Source: Candidatus Aquirickettsiella gammari
GTDB lineage: Bacteria > Pseudomonadota > Gammaproteobacteria > Diplorickettsiales > Diplorickettsiaceae
Assembly: GCA_002290645.2 (NCBI GenBank)
Contig: NMOS02000011.1
Location: 1-51,115 of the forward strand
Direction of reading: 5' to 3'
DNA length: 51,115 bases
In this document: positions 34,242 to 44,872 of the stretch, one piece after another
Layout: every line of letters begins with the position of its first letter
Numbering within the stretch: the stretch's first letter is position 1
Notes under the pieces: generated by a model
The model's database searches: none
What the model was told of the DNA's origin: nothing
The model's input: only the letters and a program-made list of their open reading frames with translations
Made by a program: the position numbers and the translations under genes

Positions 34242-36851
34242 ATGAAAAACACGCTGGATTTATCAAAACATACACCCATGATACGCCAATATCTACGTAT
34301 AAAAGCTCACCATAAAGACAAATTATTATTTTATCGAATGGGCGATTTTTACGAACTATTTTATGAAGATGCCATCAAAGCAGCCAAATTACTTAATATT
34401 ACCTTAACACAACGAGGGCAATCTGCCAGTCAAGCCATTCCAATGGCGGGCGTGCCCTTTCATAGTGTCGAGAGCTATTTAGCAAAACTTGTTAAGCAAG
34501 GCGTATCGATTGCTATTTGCGAACAAATAGGTGATCCAACGCTAACAAAAGGCCCTATGGAAAGGCAAGTCACTCGCGTCATTACTCCCGGAACACTGAG
34601 TGATGACGCTCTATTAGAAGAGCAACAAAGTAATATATTGCTCGCCCTGTATGGCCAAAATGATCAATTTGGACTCGCTTACTTAGACATGGGTAGCGGG
34701 CAAATTCATATTTTACAGGTAGTCAGTGAAGAGGCTTTAATCAGCGAATTAGCACGACTCAACCCGGCTGAGTTGCTCATTAGCGAAGATTATAAAGCGG
34801 ATCAACTGCTTAAACGCTACAAAACTATTCGCCGTAGACCTACTTGGGAATTTGACTTAAACACAGCCATTCACTTACTAACGCAACAATTTCAAGTGCG
34901 TGATTTAAGTGGCTTTGGTTGTCAAGATTTACCGTTAGCGATACAAGCGGCTGGTTGTTTATTGAACTATGCTAAAGACACCCAACGCACTCATTTACGA
35001 CATATTCAGCCAATTCGAGTAGAACGTCGCGAAGAAAGTGTTATTTTAGATGCCACGACCCGACGTAACTTAGAATTAACCCGCAACTTACAGGGCGGAA
35101 GAAATAATAGCTTAGTGGCTATCCTTGACGAAACAGCAACCCCAATGGGGGGTCGCTTACTTCATCGATGGATACACCTGCCATTGCGTGAAATCTCAAC
35201 AATTCAAGCACGTCAAAACGCGATTCTATCTTTAATAGCGACGCAATTTTATCCCGATTTACACAATATATTAAAAGCCGTAGGTGATATTGAACGCATC
35301 ATTACACGTATCGGCTTAAAATCCGCAAAACCACGTGACTTGAGTCAACTACGCACAGGTCTTGCTATTTTACCTGATATTCATAATAAACTTGCCCCTT
35401 GTTTAAACCACGCAACAGAAAAAAATCAACGCTCAGACTTACTTACCGCTTTAAGCCAGGATATCAAAACATTCCCGCAACTATTTGCTTTACTACAACA
35501 AGCTATTATCGAAAATCCTCCTGTGGTTATTCGCGAAGGCGGTGTCATTGCGAAAGGATATCATGCTGAACTTGATGAACTACAAAACCTGAGTGAAAAT
35601 GCCGGACAATATCTAGTCGATTTAGAAAAACGTGAACGAGAACTGTCGGGTATTAATACACTGAAAGTTGGTTTTAACCGTGTCCATGGTTATCACATCG
35701 AAGTAAGCCGCGGACAAGCCAAACAGGTTCCGCCACATTATATACGTCGACAAACCTTAACCCATGCTGAACGTTTTATTACACCCGAATTAAAGGAATT
35801 TGAAGATAAAGCCTTAAGTGCGCGTTCTAAAGCGTTAAGCTTAGAAAAAAAACTCTATGATGAATTACTTGAGCAATTAATCCATTATCTCCCCGCTCTA
35901 CAAAAAACAGTTAACGCATTGGCACAATTAGATGTTCTCATCTGTTTTGCAGAGCGCGCTACAACGCTTGGTTTAATATGTCCTCAATTAAGCAAAAATC
36001 CAGGCATCTATATTGAAGAGGGTCGCCACTTAGTCATTGAACAAACCTTAGATACCCCATTCGTAGCGAATAACTGTCACTTAACCCCTAAACGACGCTT
36101 GTTGATTATTACCGGCCCTAATATGGGTGGAAAATCGACTTATATGCGACAAACTGCCTTAATTTGTTTGTTGGCCAGGATAGGTTGTTTTGTGCCGGCT
36201 AAAAGCGCTACGATAGGACCCATCGATCGTATTTTCACTCGCATTGGGGCAGCCGATGATCTCGCCAGTGGTCAATCAACCTTTATGGTCGAAATGACCG
36301 AAACAGCCTCTATTTTGCATAATGCCACTGAACAGAGTTTAGTTATTATGGATGAGATTGGGCGTGGTACGAGTACCTTTGATGGCCTGGCGTTGGCCTT
36401 TTCTTGTGCTGAATATTTAGCGAAACAAGTCAAAGCTTATACATTATTTGCCACCCATTATTTTGAATTGACGGGTTTAGCGGAAGAAAATACCGAAATA
36501 AGCAACTACCACGTTAATGCCATAGAACACGGGGATAAAATTGTATTCTTATATACTGTCAATGAGGGGCCAGCAAGCCAAAGTTATGGGCTACAGGTTG
36601 CACAACTGGCCGGTGTTCCTAGACCCGTTATTCAATGCGCTAGAAAAAAACTCATGGAGCTCGAACAAGCTTCTTCTTTGTCTGATGGTAAAACAAAAAG
36701 CGAGACAAATCGCCCCCCATCTTTACAGAAACTCTCTTATAACCCTGCTATTATGGCCTTACTCGATCAAACAGACCCTGATCAATTGACGCCCAAAGAA
36801 GCACTTGAAATAATTTATCGATTAAAATCCCTGCGAGGAATGACTGTATGA
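34242..36851 (+). CDS. mutS: DNA mismatch repair protein MutS
   Basis: Mismatch recognition ATPase, 869 aa (E. coli 853). The N-terminal domain has [28 protein letters not shown], containing the Phe-x-Glu mismatch-reading wedge. Connector, lever and clamp domains follow ([40 protein letters not shown]). The ABC-type ATPase has Walker [16 protein letters not shown], the [14 protein letters not shown] loop, Walker [18 protein letters not shown] and [11 protein letters not shown]. The C-terminus ends in the tetramerisation region. AGAGG lies six bases before the ATG. The last codons overlap pssA by four bases (ATGA). The 190 bases before it are AT-rich and show no other feature. Confidence 0.98.
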   Translation: MKNTLDLSKHTPMIRQYLRIKAHHKDKLLFYRMGDFYELFYEDAIKAAKLLNITLTQRGQSASQAIPMAGVPFHSVESYLAKLVKQGVSIAICEQIGDPTLTKGPMERQVTRVITPGTLSDDALLEEQQSNILLALYGQNDQFGLAYLDMGSGQIHILQVVSEEALISELARLNPAELLISEDYKADQLLKRYKTIRRRPTWEFDLNTAIHLLTQQFQVRDLSGFGCQDLPLAIQAAGCLLNYAKDTQRTHLRHIQPIRVERREESVILDATTRRNLELTRNLQGGRNNSLVAILDETATPMGGRLLHRWIHLPLREISTIQARQNAILSLIATQFYPDLHNILKAVGDIERIITRIGLKSAKPRDLSQLRTGLAILPDIHNKLAPCLNHATEKNQRSDLLTALSQDIKTFPQLFALLQQAIIENPPVVIREGGVIAKGYHAELDELQNLSENAGQYLVDLEKRERELSGINTLKVGFNRVHGYHIEVSRGQAKQVPPHYIRRQTLTHAERFITPELKEFEDKALSARSKALSLEKKLYDELLEQLIHYLPALQKTVNALAQLDVLICFAERATTLGLICPQLSKNPGIYIEEGRHLVIEQTLDTPFVANNCHLTPKRRLLIITGPNMGGKSTYMRQTALICLLARIGCFVPAKSATIGPIDRIFTRIGAADDLASGQSTFMVEMTETASILHNATEQSLVIMDEIGRGTSTFDGLALAFSCAEYLAKQVKAYTLFATHYFELTGLAEENTEISNYHVNAIEHGDKIVFLYTVNEGPASQSYGLQVAQLAGVPRPVIQCARKKLMELEQASSLSDGKTKSETNRPPSLQKLSYNPAIMALLDQTDPDQLTPKEALEIIYRLKSLRGMTV

Positions 36852-37693
36852 ATAACATCCCTAACGATGCCACATTTTCGCATCATCAAGCTAAACAAAA
36901 GCAAGACCCCTCCAAACTCGATAAAGGGATAGATAATGGTGAAACGATCGAAGAAGGGGAAAGACTCGCTTATCGTCGACGAGGGATCTATCTACTCCCG
37001 AATCTGTTTACTATAGCCGGATTATTTGCTGGTTTTTATGCCATAGTAACCGCGATGGAAGGTTATTTTAATTATGCTGCTGTTGCTATTTTCGTTGCGA
37101 TGATTATGGACTTTTTTGATGGTCGTGTCGCTCGCCTAACCAATACTCAAAGTGCTTTTGGTGCAGAATTAGATAGTTTATCTGACATGGTTTCTTTTGG
37201 TGTAGCACCGGCATTAGTTATTTATAGTTGGTCTTTAGAGGGCTTAGGTAAATTAGGTTGGTTAGCCGCATTTCTATTTGCCGCCGCGGGCGCATTACGT
37301 TTAGCGCGATTTAATACCCAAGTATTGGTAGCGGATAAGCGTTATTTTCAAGGATTACCTATTCCTGCCGCCGCGGGTGTTTTAGCCAGTATAGTATGGT
37401 TATGTGTTGATTCAGAAATTCTGGGTGATGTAGTTAGTCTTATCACAGCCGCCTTAGCTATCATCATTGCTATCTTAATGGTCAGTAACGTGCGTTACCA
37501 TTCTTTTAAAGAAATTGATCTAAAGGGCCGTGTTCCTTTTGTGGCTATTTTACTCATCGTATTGGCTTTCGTAGGTATTTCTCTTGATCCACCTAAGGTA
37601 TTATTTCTTATCTTTTTTTGTTATGCCTTATCGGGCCCTATTCTAAGCCTGTATGCTTTATGCAAAGCGCGTTCTTGCAGTAAAAAAGAATAA
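36848..37693 (+). CDS. pssA: CDP-diacylglycerol-serine O-phosphatidyltransferase
   Basis: Integral membrane enzyme (281 aa) that makes phosphatidylserine from CDP-diacylglycerol and L-serine. The CDP-alcohol phosphotransferase motif D-x2-D-G-x2-A-R-x8-G-x3-D-x3-D is present from [11 protein letters not shown] to [10 protein letters not shown]. About seven to eight hydrophobic segments follow the type II (Bacillus-like) PssA plan. The first 45 residues form an extra, polar, charged extension ([16 protein letters not shown]) before [16 protein letters not shown]. It works with psd to make phosphatidylethanolamine. It overlaps mutS by four bases and converges on sdaA. Confidence 0.93.
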   Translation: MNNIPNDATFSHHQAKQKQDPSKLDKGIDNGETIEEGERLAYRRRGIYLLPNLFTIAGLFAGFYAIVTAMEGYFNYAAVAIFVAMIMDFFDGRVARLTNTQSAFGAELDSLSDMVSFGVAPALVIYSWSLEGLGKLGWLAAFLFAAAGALRLARFNTQVLVADKRYFQGLPIPAAAGVLASIVWLCVDSEILGDVVSLITAALAIIIAILMVSNVRYHSFKEIDLKGRVPFVAILLIVLAFVGISLDPPKVLFLIFFCYALSGPILSLYALCKARSCSKKE

Positions 37694-37738
37694 ATTTATA
37701 AAAATTAGCTCCAGACACGCTGCTTTTAGAAGAGACGA

Positions 37739-39133
37739 CTAACATTCGGGGACATTAACAGCTAGCGTTTTTGCTAAACCGCCTAAAGAGGTTTCCTTAT
37801 AAATAGCCATCATGTCTTTTCCAGTTGCAAACATCGTCTCTATCACTTTATCTAAAGATACCTTTTTATTTTTTCCATCCTCCATCAAGGCCAAATAAGC
37901 CAGCTTAATAGCCTTTTCTGCGCCTACACCATTGCGTTCGATACAAGGAATCTGCACTAAACCGGCTACTGGATCACAAGTCATGCCTAAATGATGTTCC
38001 ATGGCCATTTCAGCAGCATTTTCGATTTGTTCTAAGCTTCCTCCTAATACCGCTGTCAACGCCCCCGCCGCCATGGAACAAGCAACACCCACTTCGCCTT
38101 GACAACCCACTTCAGCACCGGATATCGATGCATTGATTTTATAAAGTAAAGCGATAGCACCCGCCACTAATAAAAAATCACTGATCCCTTGTTCATCAAC
38201 ATTTTCATAAAAACGCCGGTAATAGGTTAATACGGCTGGAATAATCCCCGCTGCACCATTGGTTGGCGCTGTTACGATGCGCCCCCCCGCTGCATTTTCC
38301 TCATTTACCGCCATCGCATAAATAGTTGGCCATAATAATGCGCCTGGAAATGCCGATAATTTTGAAAACGCCTTATCACTCATTTTGGCATATAACGCCG
38401 GGGCACGACGCTTAACTTTAAGTCCCCCCGGTAATATCCCTCGCTCATGACAACCTTTATCGACACAGGCTTGCATCACATCGGCTATTTTCAATAAGTC
38501 CGCCCGAATATCTCTGTCAGGCGCCAATTGTTGTTCATTGGCTAACATAAGCGCTGGAATCGTCAATCCACTTTTTTTACAGGCATCAAAAAGTTCAAGC
38601 GCTTTAGCAAAGGGGTAAGGAACCGTAATAGTGTCCTCTTTATATTGTTGACCAAATTCTTGTTCTGTGACAATAAAACCGCCGCCTATCGAATAATAAA
38701 TTTGACTTTTTAAGGGCAGGTTCTGTGTATCAAATGCCGTGAAGCGCATTCCATTGGTATGTGCGGGTAGTAATTCTTTTTGTAGAAACAAGAGATCACT
38801 TTGCGCTGAGAAAAAAATACTTTTCTTCCCGGCTAGATTAATCCTAGCCGCGGCAATAATTTCTTTAGCGCGTTGCGGCGCTTTTTTAGGATCAATCGTA
38901 TCGGGAAGCTGTCCCTCTAATCCATTTAAAATAGCGACATCCGTCGCATGACCACGGCCAGTTAAAGCAAGAGAGCCATAGAGCTCAACCTGTAAACGGC
39001 TCACTTGACTGAATAAATTAGCCTCTAGATTTAAATTCTCGACAAATTTATGCGCCGCTTTCATCGGCCCTACGGTATGTGAACTAGAGGGCCCAATTCC
39101 AATCGAAAACAAATCAAACACACTGATTGTCAT
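37739..39133 (-). CDS. sdaA: L-serine ammonia-lyase (serine dehydratase)
   Basis: Iron-sulfur enzyme (464 aa) that deaminates L-serine to pyruvate and ammonia. It is the single-chain type with beta and alpha domains fused. The N-terminus has [24 protein letters not shown]. The alpha half has [20 protein letters not shown] and the cysteines expected for the 4Fe-4S cluster in [37 protein letters not shown]. Length equals that of E. coli SdaA/SdaB. It may be the main route from host-derived serine to pyruvate. It is the last gene of the minus-strand group beginning with ileS and converges with pssA. Confidence 0.96.
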   Translation of the reverse strand: MTISVFDLFSIGIGPSSSHTVGPMKAAHKFVENLNLEANLFSQVSRLQVELYGSLALTGRGHATDVAILNGLEGQLPDTIDPKKAPQRAKEIIAAARINLAGKKSIFFSAQSDLLFLQKELLPAHTNGMRFTAFDTQNLPLKSQIYYSIGGGFIVTEQEFGQQYKEDTITVPYPFAKALELFDACKKSGLTIPALMLANEQQLAPDRDIRADLLKIADVMQACVDKGCHERGILPGGLKVKRRAPALYAKMSDKAFSKLSAFPGALLWPTIYAMAVNEENAAGGRIVTAPTNGAAGIIPAVLTYYRRFYENVDEQGISDFLLVAGAIALLYKINASISGAEVGCQGEVGVACSMAAGALTAVLGGSLEQIENAAEMAMEHHLGMTCDPVAGLVQIPCIERNGVGAEKAIKLAYLALMEDGKNKKVSLDKVIETMFATGKDMMAIYKETSLGGLAKTLAVNVPEC

Positions 39134-39200
39134 AAACTGACTACTTTCGTTATTTATTTGAGCTATTCTATCGCTTTCCCTAACACGAAAAAAGCGCTAA

Positions 39201-41243
39201 TCAGAAAAGCTCGATCGGATCGACATCCAGCGACCAACGAACCCGACGGCTACTCGCTAAAAGACTAATCGGCTTTATGATTTGTTCTAATAAACGATGT
39301 AAAGGCTTGCGTTGACTTGCTTGTAATAGTAATTGACAGCGATAATAACCCGCTCGCCTTGGTAATAAAGAAGGTACGGGTCCTAATAGTCTTACTTCTT
39401 CACTATATGGCTTGGCCTGATGTTTAACCTCATTTAAAAAATCGTTGGGATAGCTCGCGCTCAGTGCTTCGGCATGAATTAGCACTAAATAGCTAAAAGG
39501 GGGTAATAACGATGCGCGTCTCTCCTGTAATAATATGTCACTAAAGCTAAGGTAACCTTGCTGGATTAAGTGCAGTAACAAAGGATGTTCCGGATGATAG
39601 GTCTGAATCAATACTTCGCCTGGTTTATCGGCACGTCCAGCGCGTCCCGCTACTTGAGTTAGTAACTGACCGGTTCGTTCTAAAGCACGAAAATCTGCAC
39701 TAAATAACCCGCTATCTGCTTCTAAAATACCAACTAAGGTTACATTTGGAAAATGATGTCCTTTCGCCAACATTTGCGTTCCAATCAAAATCTGACTTTC
39801 ACCTTCATGTATATTTTTTAATAAGCTATCTAAACTTCCTTTATGTTGCGTATTATCCCTATCAATACGAACGATCCCTACGCTTGGAAAATACTTTTGT
39901 AAGGTTTGTTCCAGACGTTGTGTGCCCTGACCTAAAGCAAATAATTGTTGGCCCTGGCAATTAGGGCAATGTGTATCTAATGGCCGCCGATAACCACAAT
40001 AATGACATTGCAAATGGGCTGGTTTTTTATGGAATGTCATTTTACGTTCACAGCGCTGACAATCTGCTGTCCAACCGCAATCATGGCAGATAGTAACCGG
40101 TGAAAATCCCCGCCGATTTAAAAATAAAAGCACTTGTCCTTGATTTTGCAAATGCTTTTGCATCGTTTGTAATAATACCGGCGCAAAACCTTGCTCGAGT
40201 TTTTGCTGACGTAAGTCAACAAAATGAAAACTGGGTTGCAATGCGTTACCAGCACGTTCAGGTAAGTGCAACATTTGATAACGCTTTTGGCGAGCATTAA
40301 AAACACTTTCTAAAGAAGCCGTTGCGGAACCTAAAATAACCGGTATATTTTCTAAGCGTCCGCGTACTAAAGCTAAATCCCGCGCATGATAGCGCAAACC
40401 ATTTTGTTGTTTAAAAGAGCTATCATGCTCTTCATCAACAATAATGATGCCTGGGCGCAATAAGGGCGTAAACAACGCAGAACGTGTACCGATAATAATA
40501 GAGGCGGCACCTGTTTTAGATAATAACCAGTGTTCTAAACGTTGTTTTTCCGTTAATCGCGAGTGAAATAATAGCAAAGGAACCGAAAAACGTGCTTGAA
40601 AACGCTCTAACATTTGCGGCGTTAAACCAATTTCAGGAACTAATACCAAAGCTTGCTCACCGCGATCTAAAACTGCTTGTATCGCCTCAAGATATACCTC
40701 TGTTTTTCCACTCCCTGTGACACCATTCAATAAAAAAGCTTGAAATTTTCCTAAGGAATTAATAATTGTAGCTATCGCCTGTTGCTGATGCGTATTTAAT
40801 TGTATTATTTTTGCTAAAGCACCATCAGTAGTCGTATTTATTACTATTTTTTTGCTATTAATTTTAGCGGCGTGGATTTTAGGTGCTTTTTTAAGACTAT
40901 TTTTAAAATCCTTTCCCACTCGTAACGAATTTGGCAATGCATTAGCAAACACTTCACCCAAAGGACAGTGATAATAACGACTGGTCCATTCTAATAAACG
41001 CTGTATAGAATCCGGCAAAAGAGGTACTTCATCAAGAATAGCAATCGCCGTTCTTAATTGTGAGAGCGGCCGTTCCGAAGTTGTGCTTAGCTCCATTAAA
41101 AAACCAACTTTTTCCTGTTTTCCAAACGGAACAAGGACACGCAAGCCTTTTTTTAATTGATTTAAGGGAAAATCTGTTGGTGCTAAATAATCAAAATAGT
41201 GGTGCAAAGGTGCGGCAATAGCAATTTTTAGAATATTAAGCAT
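39201..41243 (-). CDS. priA: Primosomal protein N' (replication restart helicase PriA)
   Basis: 3'-5' helicase of 680 aa (E. coli 732) that reloads DnaB at abandoned forks. The N-terminal 3'-DNA-binding domain starts ILKIAIAAPLHHYFDYLAP. The helicase core has Walker A NGVTGSGKTEVYLEAI, VPEIGLTPQM, IIVDEEHDSSFKQ, GSATASLES, then LLFLNRRGFSP. Eight zinc-binding cysteines lie in ICHDCGWTADCQRCERKMTF and HLQCHYCGYRRPLDTHCPNC. The C-terminal part has GTQMLAKGHHFPNVTLVG and TQVAGRAGRADKPGEV. The shorter length comes mostly from a compact linker region after the DNA-binding domain (residues about 105-150). Confidence 0.97.
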   Translation of the reverse strand: MLNILKIAIAAPLHHYFDYLAPTDFPLNQLKKGLRVLVPFGKQEKVGFLMELSTTSERPLSQLRTAIAILDEVPLLPDSIQRLLEWTSRYYHCPLGEVFANALPNSLRVGKDFKNSLKKAPKIHAAKINSKKIVINTTTDGALAKIIQLNTHQQQAIATIINSLGKFQAFLLNGVTGSGKTEVYLEAIQAVLDRGEQALVLVPEIGLTPQMLERFQARFSVPLLLFHSRLTEKQRLEHWLLSKTGAASIIIGTRSALFTPLLRPGIIIVDEEHDSSFKQQNGLRYHARDLALVRGRLENIPVILGSATASLESVFNARQKRYQMLHLPERAGNALQPSFHFVDLRQQKLEQGFAPVLLQTMQKHLQNQGQVLLFLNRRGFSPVTICHDCGWTADCQRCERKMTFHKKPAHLQCHYCGYRRPLDTHCPNCQGQQLFALGQGTQRLEQTLQKYFPSVGIVRIDRDNTQHKGSLDSLLKNIHEGESQILIGTQMLAKGHHFPNVTLVGILEADSGLFSADFRALERTGQLLTQVAGRAGRADKPGEVLIQTYHPEHPLLLHLIQQGYLSFSDILLQERRASLLPPFSYLVLIHAEALSASYPNDFLNEVKHQAKPYSEEVRLLGPVPSLLPRRAGYYRCQLLLQASQRKPLHRLLEQIIKPISLLASSRRVRWSLDVDPIELF

Positions 41244-41315
41244 TTATCTAAGCCAATAAAATAATTAAAAATTGCATTGTCTTCCTTAAAGTAAAAAATC
41301 TTTAGTGTTCATTGA

Positions 41316-42299
41316 CTAACTCAGCAAAATTCGATCCAAGCTGTCCTCTATTTTTTTGAGTGCTAATTGATTCAAATAATTCTCATCAACCCCTTGTGCT
41401 TGAACCTTAATATGTAACTGTGACGGACCTATTGTTCCTATCAATGAAGGATTAGTAGGGCCGTATAAAACCATAGTAGGAATTCCCAAGGCCGCCGCTA
41501 AATGACTTAACCCCGTGTCCACCGAAACCACTGCTTTAGCGTTGGATAAAACAGCCGCCATTTCATTTAAATTTAAGTAAGGCAAAATATGCGCTAACGG
41601 ATATCCTTTAATTAAGCGAACTACTTTTTCTCTTTCCTGTTCGCTGCCCCAGGGAATAAAAACGTTTACTCCTCGTTTAGCCATTTTTTCCAATAATAAA
41701 GACCATGATTTATCAGACCAACACTTCGCCGACCTACTCGCATTGGGCACAAATATAAGATAATTTTTGGCTAATGCAATTTTTGGCAGAATTAGACTCT
41801 CTTTATTGAGACCATAATCAGGCCCAGTTGTGGGTAAAGCGTAGTTCAAAGCTTTAGCAAATAATTGACGCAAACGTATAATCGCATGCTGCTGTCTCGA
41901 CACAGAAAAGCTACGCTGATAAGCCAGATAAGCAGGCTTCTCCCGTACCGAATTTTTATCCATACCTAAACGATAACCGCAACTTAAGCGCGTGATAACA
42001 GCGCTTTTTATCGAGCCTTGTGCATCTAAAACAAAATCATATCGCTGACTACGTAACTTTTTATAAAATTGTTTTACGTCGCCACTTTTTGCAGTTTGCC
42101 AAAGCTGTTTTCGCCAATTTCGTAAAGCTATCGGAATAACTTTATCGATATGTTGATGGCAGCGCGGAATTTCTGTAAATGCTTCTTCTGCCACCCAATC
42201 GAATTGAATATTAGCAATCGCTTTAGCCGCATCCGTTACGGCAGGTAAAGTATGGATAATATCACCCATAGAGGATATCTTTACGATCAAAACACGCAT
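41316..42299 (-). CDS. waaC: LPS heptosyltransferase I
   Basis: Glycosyltransferase family 9 enzyme (327 aa) that adds the first L-glycero-D-manno-heptose to Kdo in the LPS inner core. The N-terminus MRVLIVKISSMGDIIHTLPAV is the signature of WaaC, with the catalytic Asp in SSMGDI. The C-terminal donor-binding half has YLIFVPNASRSAKCWSD and VVSVDTGLSHLAAALGIPTMVLYGPTNPSLIG. The ATG at 42299 is chosen over one three codons upstream because it gives the family start. It fits with waaA in the same window. It is preceded by the small transglycosylase gene on the same strand. Confidence 0.92.
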   Translation of the reverse strand: MRVLIVKISSMGDIIHTLPAVTDAAKAIANIQFDWVAEEAFTEIPRCHQHIDKVIPIALRNWRKQLWQTAKSGDVKQFYKKLRSQRYDFVLDAQGSIKSAVITRLSCGYRLGMDKNSVREKPAYLAYQRSFSVSRQQHAIIRLRQLFAKALNYALPTTGPDYGLNKESLILPKIALAKNYLIFVPNASRSAKCWSDKSWSLLLEKMAKRGVNVFIPWGSEQEREKVVRLIKGYPLAHILPYLNLNEMAAVLSNAKAVVSVDTGLSHLAAALGIPTMVLYGPTNPSLIGTIGPSQLHIKVQAQGVDENYLNQLALKKIEDSLDRILLS

Positions 42300-42400
42300 A
42301 AACAGCAAGCTACCCGATAAAAGTATAGTTCAAAAACTTTTATTTATTTCAAGATTTAAAACTAAAAAGTTAAGTCGCTGAAAATATCGTAAGACTCAAA

Positions 42401-42808
42401 TCAAGATAAATAATTAGCTAATAATTGATAAACTTCGGAAACCTTGGTTTGATACTGTTGATTCAAAATAGCGGTGTGCGAATGATAAAATCCGATCCCT
42501 CTCCAAGTCGTTGCAGCATTAGCAATATTTTGGCTAAGAATCCATGCTCCAACTTTTACGTTGACACAAGGATCATACTGCAATTGATATTGGGTATAAC
42601 CATAAAGCCGGATTTTAGACAACCAAATTGAATTAATTTGCATAGGGCCATAATCTACAGTCCCATTCTTATTAGCGGAGGCTAAACCTACAGCGCCACC
42701 TTCTACGGCCAAAACTGACAAAATTAAGGTAGCAGGAACATGGTAGGCAATCGCCGCTTGATTAATACATTCAATAGGCACGCCATGAATCTCTAATGCA
42801 CTTATCAT
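42401..42808 (-). CDS. Small lytic transglycosylase-like protein without signal peptide
   Basis: A 135-residue SLT-domain protein. VPATLILSVLAVEGGAVGLASANKNGTVDYGPMQINSIWL matches the catalytic core of family 1 transglycosylases (VirB1, IpgF, PilT-associated types): Glu36 in AVEGG is the catalytic acid, and DYGPMQIN is the conserved G-x-MQ-N stretch. Later, NVKVGAWILSQNI and the GIGFYHS segment also fit. These enzymes open peptidoglycan for secretion systems or pili. No export signal precedes the domain: it starts directly with MISALEIHGVP, and GAGG seven bases upstream supports this start. How it reaches the cell wall is unclear. It follows the permease gene by about 30 bases. Confidence 0.82.
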   Translation of the reverse strand: MISALEIHGVPIECINQAAIAYHVPATLILSVLAVEGGAVGLASANKNGTVDYGPMQINSIWLSKIRLYGYTQYQLQYDPCVNVKVGAWILSQNIANAATTWRGIGFYHSHTAILNQQYQTKVSEVYQLLANYLS

Positions 42809-42838
42809 AACAAGCCTCGTTATACCTTTTGAGCAAAC

Positions 42839-44260
42839 CTAATTATTATGCTCACTGTCGCTACGACCTATAAGCAAGACCCCAGATAAAACCGCTGGTA
42901 AACAGAACAACAGTAGCCCACCTAGCAAAATCATATCAAATTTTACTAGATTATCGACTACGATAACAGCCGGAGGAAAAAAACCAAGTATAAAGGTCAT
43001 CACACAAGCCAACAAACCTAAACCTGTTACGATCCAAATCCCCCATTTTCCACCCGGAATACGGTAAACACGGCTTTGCCTAGCTTCCTTATACCTTAAT
43101 CGTAAAGCGGCTAAAAATAAAAAAATATAAAATAAAACCGCTAATTGAGCCGTCATAACGCTCAATAACCAATAAGCTTCACTTACGCTAGGAATAAGTA
43201 TGAAAAGACTCGATAATAAAGTGACTAATATCCCTTGAAATAACAATAAACATACTGGCGCTCCAAAGCGATTAACCTTTAACAAGCAATGTAATCCACT
43301 TATTTTATTTTCGAATGTAGCTATCAGTAAACCTCGAGTAGGACCTATGACCCAGGTTGAAATACTGCATAAACTACCGATAATAATTAAGGAAATAATG
43401 ATAGGAATAAAAAAAGGTAAATGAAAGCTGTTAAAAAAAACAACATAAGCCTCTGTTAAGCCTGACAGTATACTCAGTTGTTTAGCGGGGACAATAAAAG
43501 ATATGGCTAAAGAACTGAGTATAAGCGTTATCAAAATTAAGCTGGTAGACCAAAACAAAGCGCGAGGATAATCTTTCTGTGGATTGCGTACATCACCGGC
43601 GTGCACGGCTGACATTTCTAGCCCCATCAAACCAAAAATAATCGTGGTTAAAAATGCAAGATTATTAAAATTGGTTAAATTAGGTAAAAAAGCGTGAGAT
43701 ACGAAATGTATTGCTAATGGCCGTGAACTTTTAATCCATAATACGGCCAAAACAATCATAAAAAGCATAGGGATTAAAGTCCCCAGCAATGCGCCGACAC
43801 TACTTAGCCAATTAGAAACTCGTAATCCTAAGCAACTTAAGCCGGTAACTAGCCACCAAGTAACTAATAGTGTACTTAAAAGGTATATTTTGTGCTGAGC
43901 CAATTGGGGGTCGACTAAATAAGCAAATGCCGAAATTACAAAAGATAAAATCGTAGGATACCAAACCACGTTATAAATCCACTGTAACCAAATCGCAAAC
44001 CAAGCCCATCGCGCACCAAAGGCGGTACGAATCCAGATATAAGCACCGCCCGTACTCGGCCAAGCGGTTGCTAATTCTGCCGTAACCAAGGCGGTAGGAA
44101 TAAAAAAAATTAACGCCGCTAATAAATAAAAAAATATTAACGCATAACCAAATTGAGCCGCTATCGGTAACGATCGCAAACTATCGACGGCAATAACATT
44201 CATCATCGCCAAACTAAATACACCTAATGGCTTATTAAGTGTCTTACTGGGTATGAGCAT
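42839..44260 (-). CDS. APC-superfamily amino-acid permease/antiporter
   Basis: A 473-residue transporter with about 12 hydrophobic helices. Helix 1 has LGVFSLAMMNVIAVDSLRSLP, and helix 3 the region TAELATAWPSTGGAYIWIRTAFG, close to the TAELSTAYPEEGG motif of glutamate/GABA-antiporter (GadC-like) members of the amino acid-polyamine-organocation family. Substrate cannot be fixed; glutamate or another amino acid is plausible. Its ATG shares one base with the lspA stop (TAATG), so it is translationally coupled to ileS-lspA. An amino-acid importer in this transcript suits a bacterium using host amino acids. Confidence 0.88.
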   Translation of the reverse strand: MLIPSKTLNKPLGVFSLAMMNVIAVDSLRSLPIAAQFGYALIFFYLLAALIFFIPTALVTAELATAWPSTGGAYIWIRTAFGARWAWFAIWLQWIYNVVWYPTILSFVISAFAYLVDPQLAQHKIYLLSTLLVTWWLVTGLSCLGLRVSNWLSSVGALLGTLIPMLFMIVLAVLWIKSSRPLAIHFVSHAFLPNLTNFNNLAFLTTIIFGLMGLEMSAVHAGDVRNPQKDYPRALFWSTSLILITLILSSLAISFIVPAKQLSILSGLTEAYVVFFNSFHLPFFIPIIISLIIIGSLCSISTWVIGPTRGLLIATFENKISGLHCLLKVNRFGAPVCLLLFQGILVTLLSSLFILIPSVSEAYWLLSVMTAQLAVLFYIFLFLAALRLRYKEARQSRVYRIPGGKWGIWIVTGLGLLACVMTFILGFFPPAVIVVDNLVKFDMILLGGLLLFCLPAVLSGVLLIGRSDSEHNN

Positions 44261-44739
44261 TATTTTTTACCCGATTTATAGCTCGCAATAATCCACATAA
44301 CCGCACCTAATGAAATAGCACTGTCCGCCAAATTAAAGGTCGCAAAATGCCAATAGCCGATACAAAAATCAATAAAGTCAACTACGTAGCCTAAACTTAT
44401 TCGATCATAGAGATTACCGATTGCTCCACCTAAAATTAAAGCAATAGCACCAGCAACCCAATTATTAAGGCCGCCTCGATAAAGTAAGCGCACTAAGTAA
44501 AGACTGACCCCCGCACTAATTGCAACAAATAACCAACGTTGCCAACCATCCACTTGACCTAAAAAACTAAAGGCGGCACCAAAATTATGCGTCAAAATAA
44601 AATTTAAACAGGGAAATACGGGAATAATACTCGATTTACTGAGCGAATGTGTCATCCATAACTTAGTCATATAATCAAGCGCAATAATTAATGCACTTAA
44701 ACAAAGCCAAGATAACTGAGATGTTTTTTTTTCTTGCAT
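44260..44739 (-). CDS. lspA: Lipoprotein signal peptidase (signal peptidase II)
   Basis: Inner-membrane aspartyl protease (159 aa) that cleaves the signal peptide of diacylglyceryl-prolipoproteins. Four hydrophobic helices are visible. The two catalytic aspartates lie in GNLYDRISLGYVVDFIDF and FATFNLADSAISLG. FILTHNFGAAFSFLG carries the conserved Asn and Gly-Ala-Ala-Phe. It follows ileS by about 130 bases, the classical ileS-lspA pair, and overlaps the permease start. The lipoprotein at 7379-7771 is a likely substrate. Confidence 0.96.
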   Translation of the reverse strand: MQEKKTSQLSWLCLSALIIALDYMTKLWMTHSLSKSSIIPVFPCLNFILTHNFGAAFSFLGQVDGWQRWLFVAISAGVSLYLVRLLYRGGLNNWVAGAIALILGGAIGNLYDRISLGYVVDFIDFCIGYWHFATFNLADSAISLGAVMWIIASYKSGKK

Positions 44740-44872
44740 AAGCTGTTAAATAAAATTGAAATAATAAATCACTTTCCAGCGGCAAAGAGCCGCTTTCATT
44801 GTTAAGTATTAATTTAGGGCCTTAATTTACCTTGAACTGAATCTGGAAAAACCTCGTTCTTTAAACCTATTT

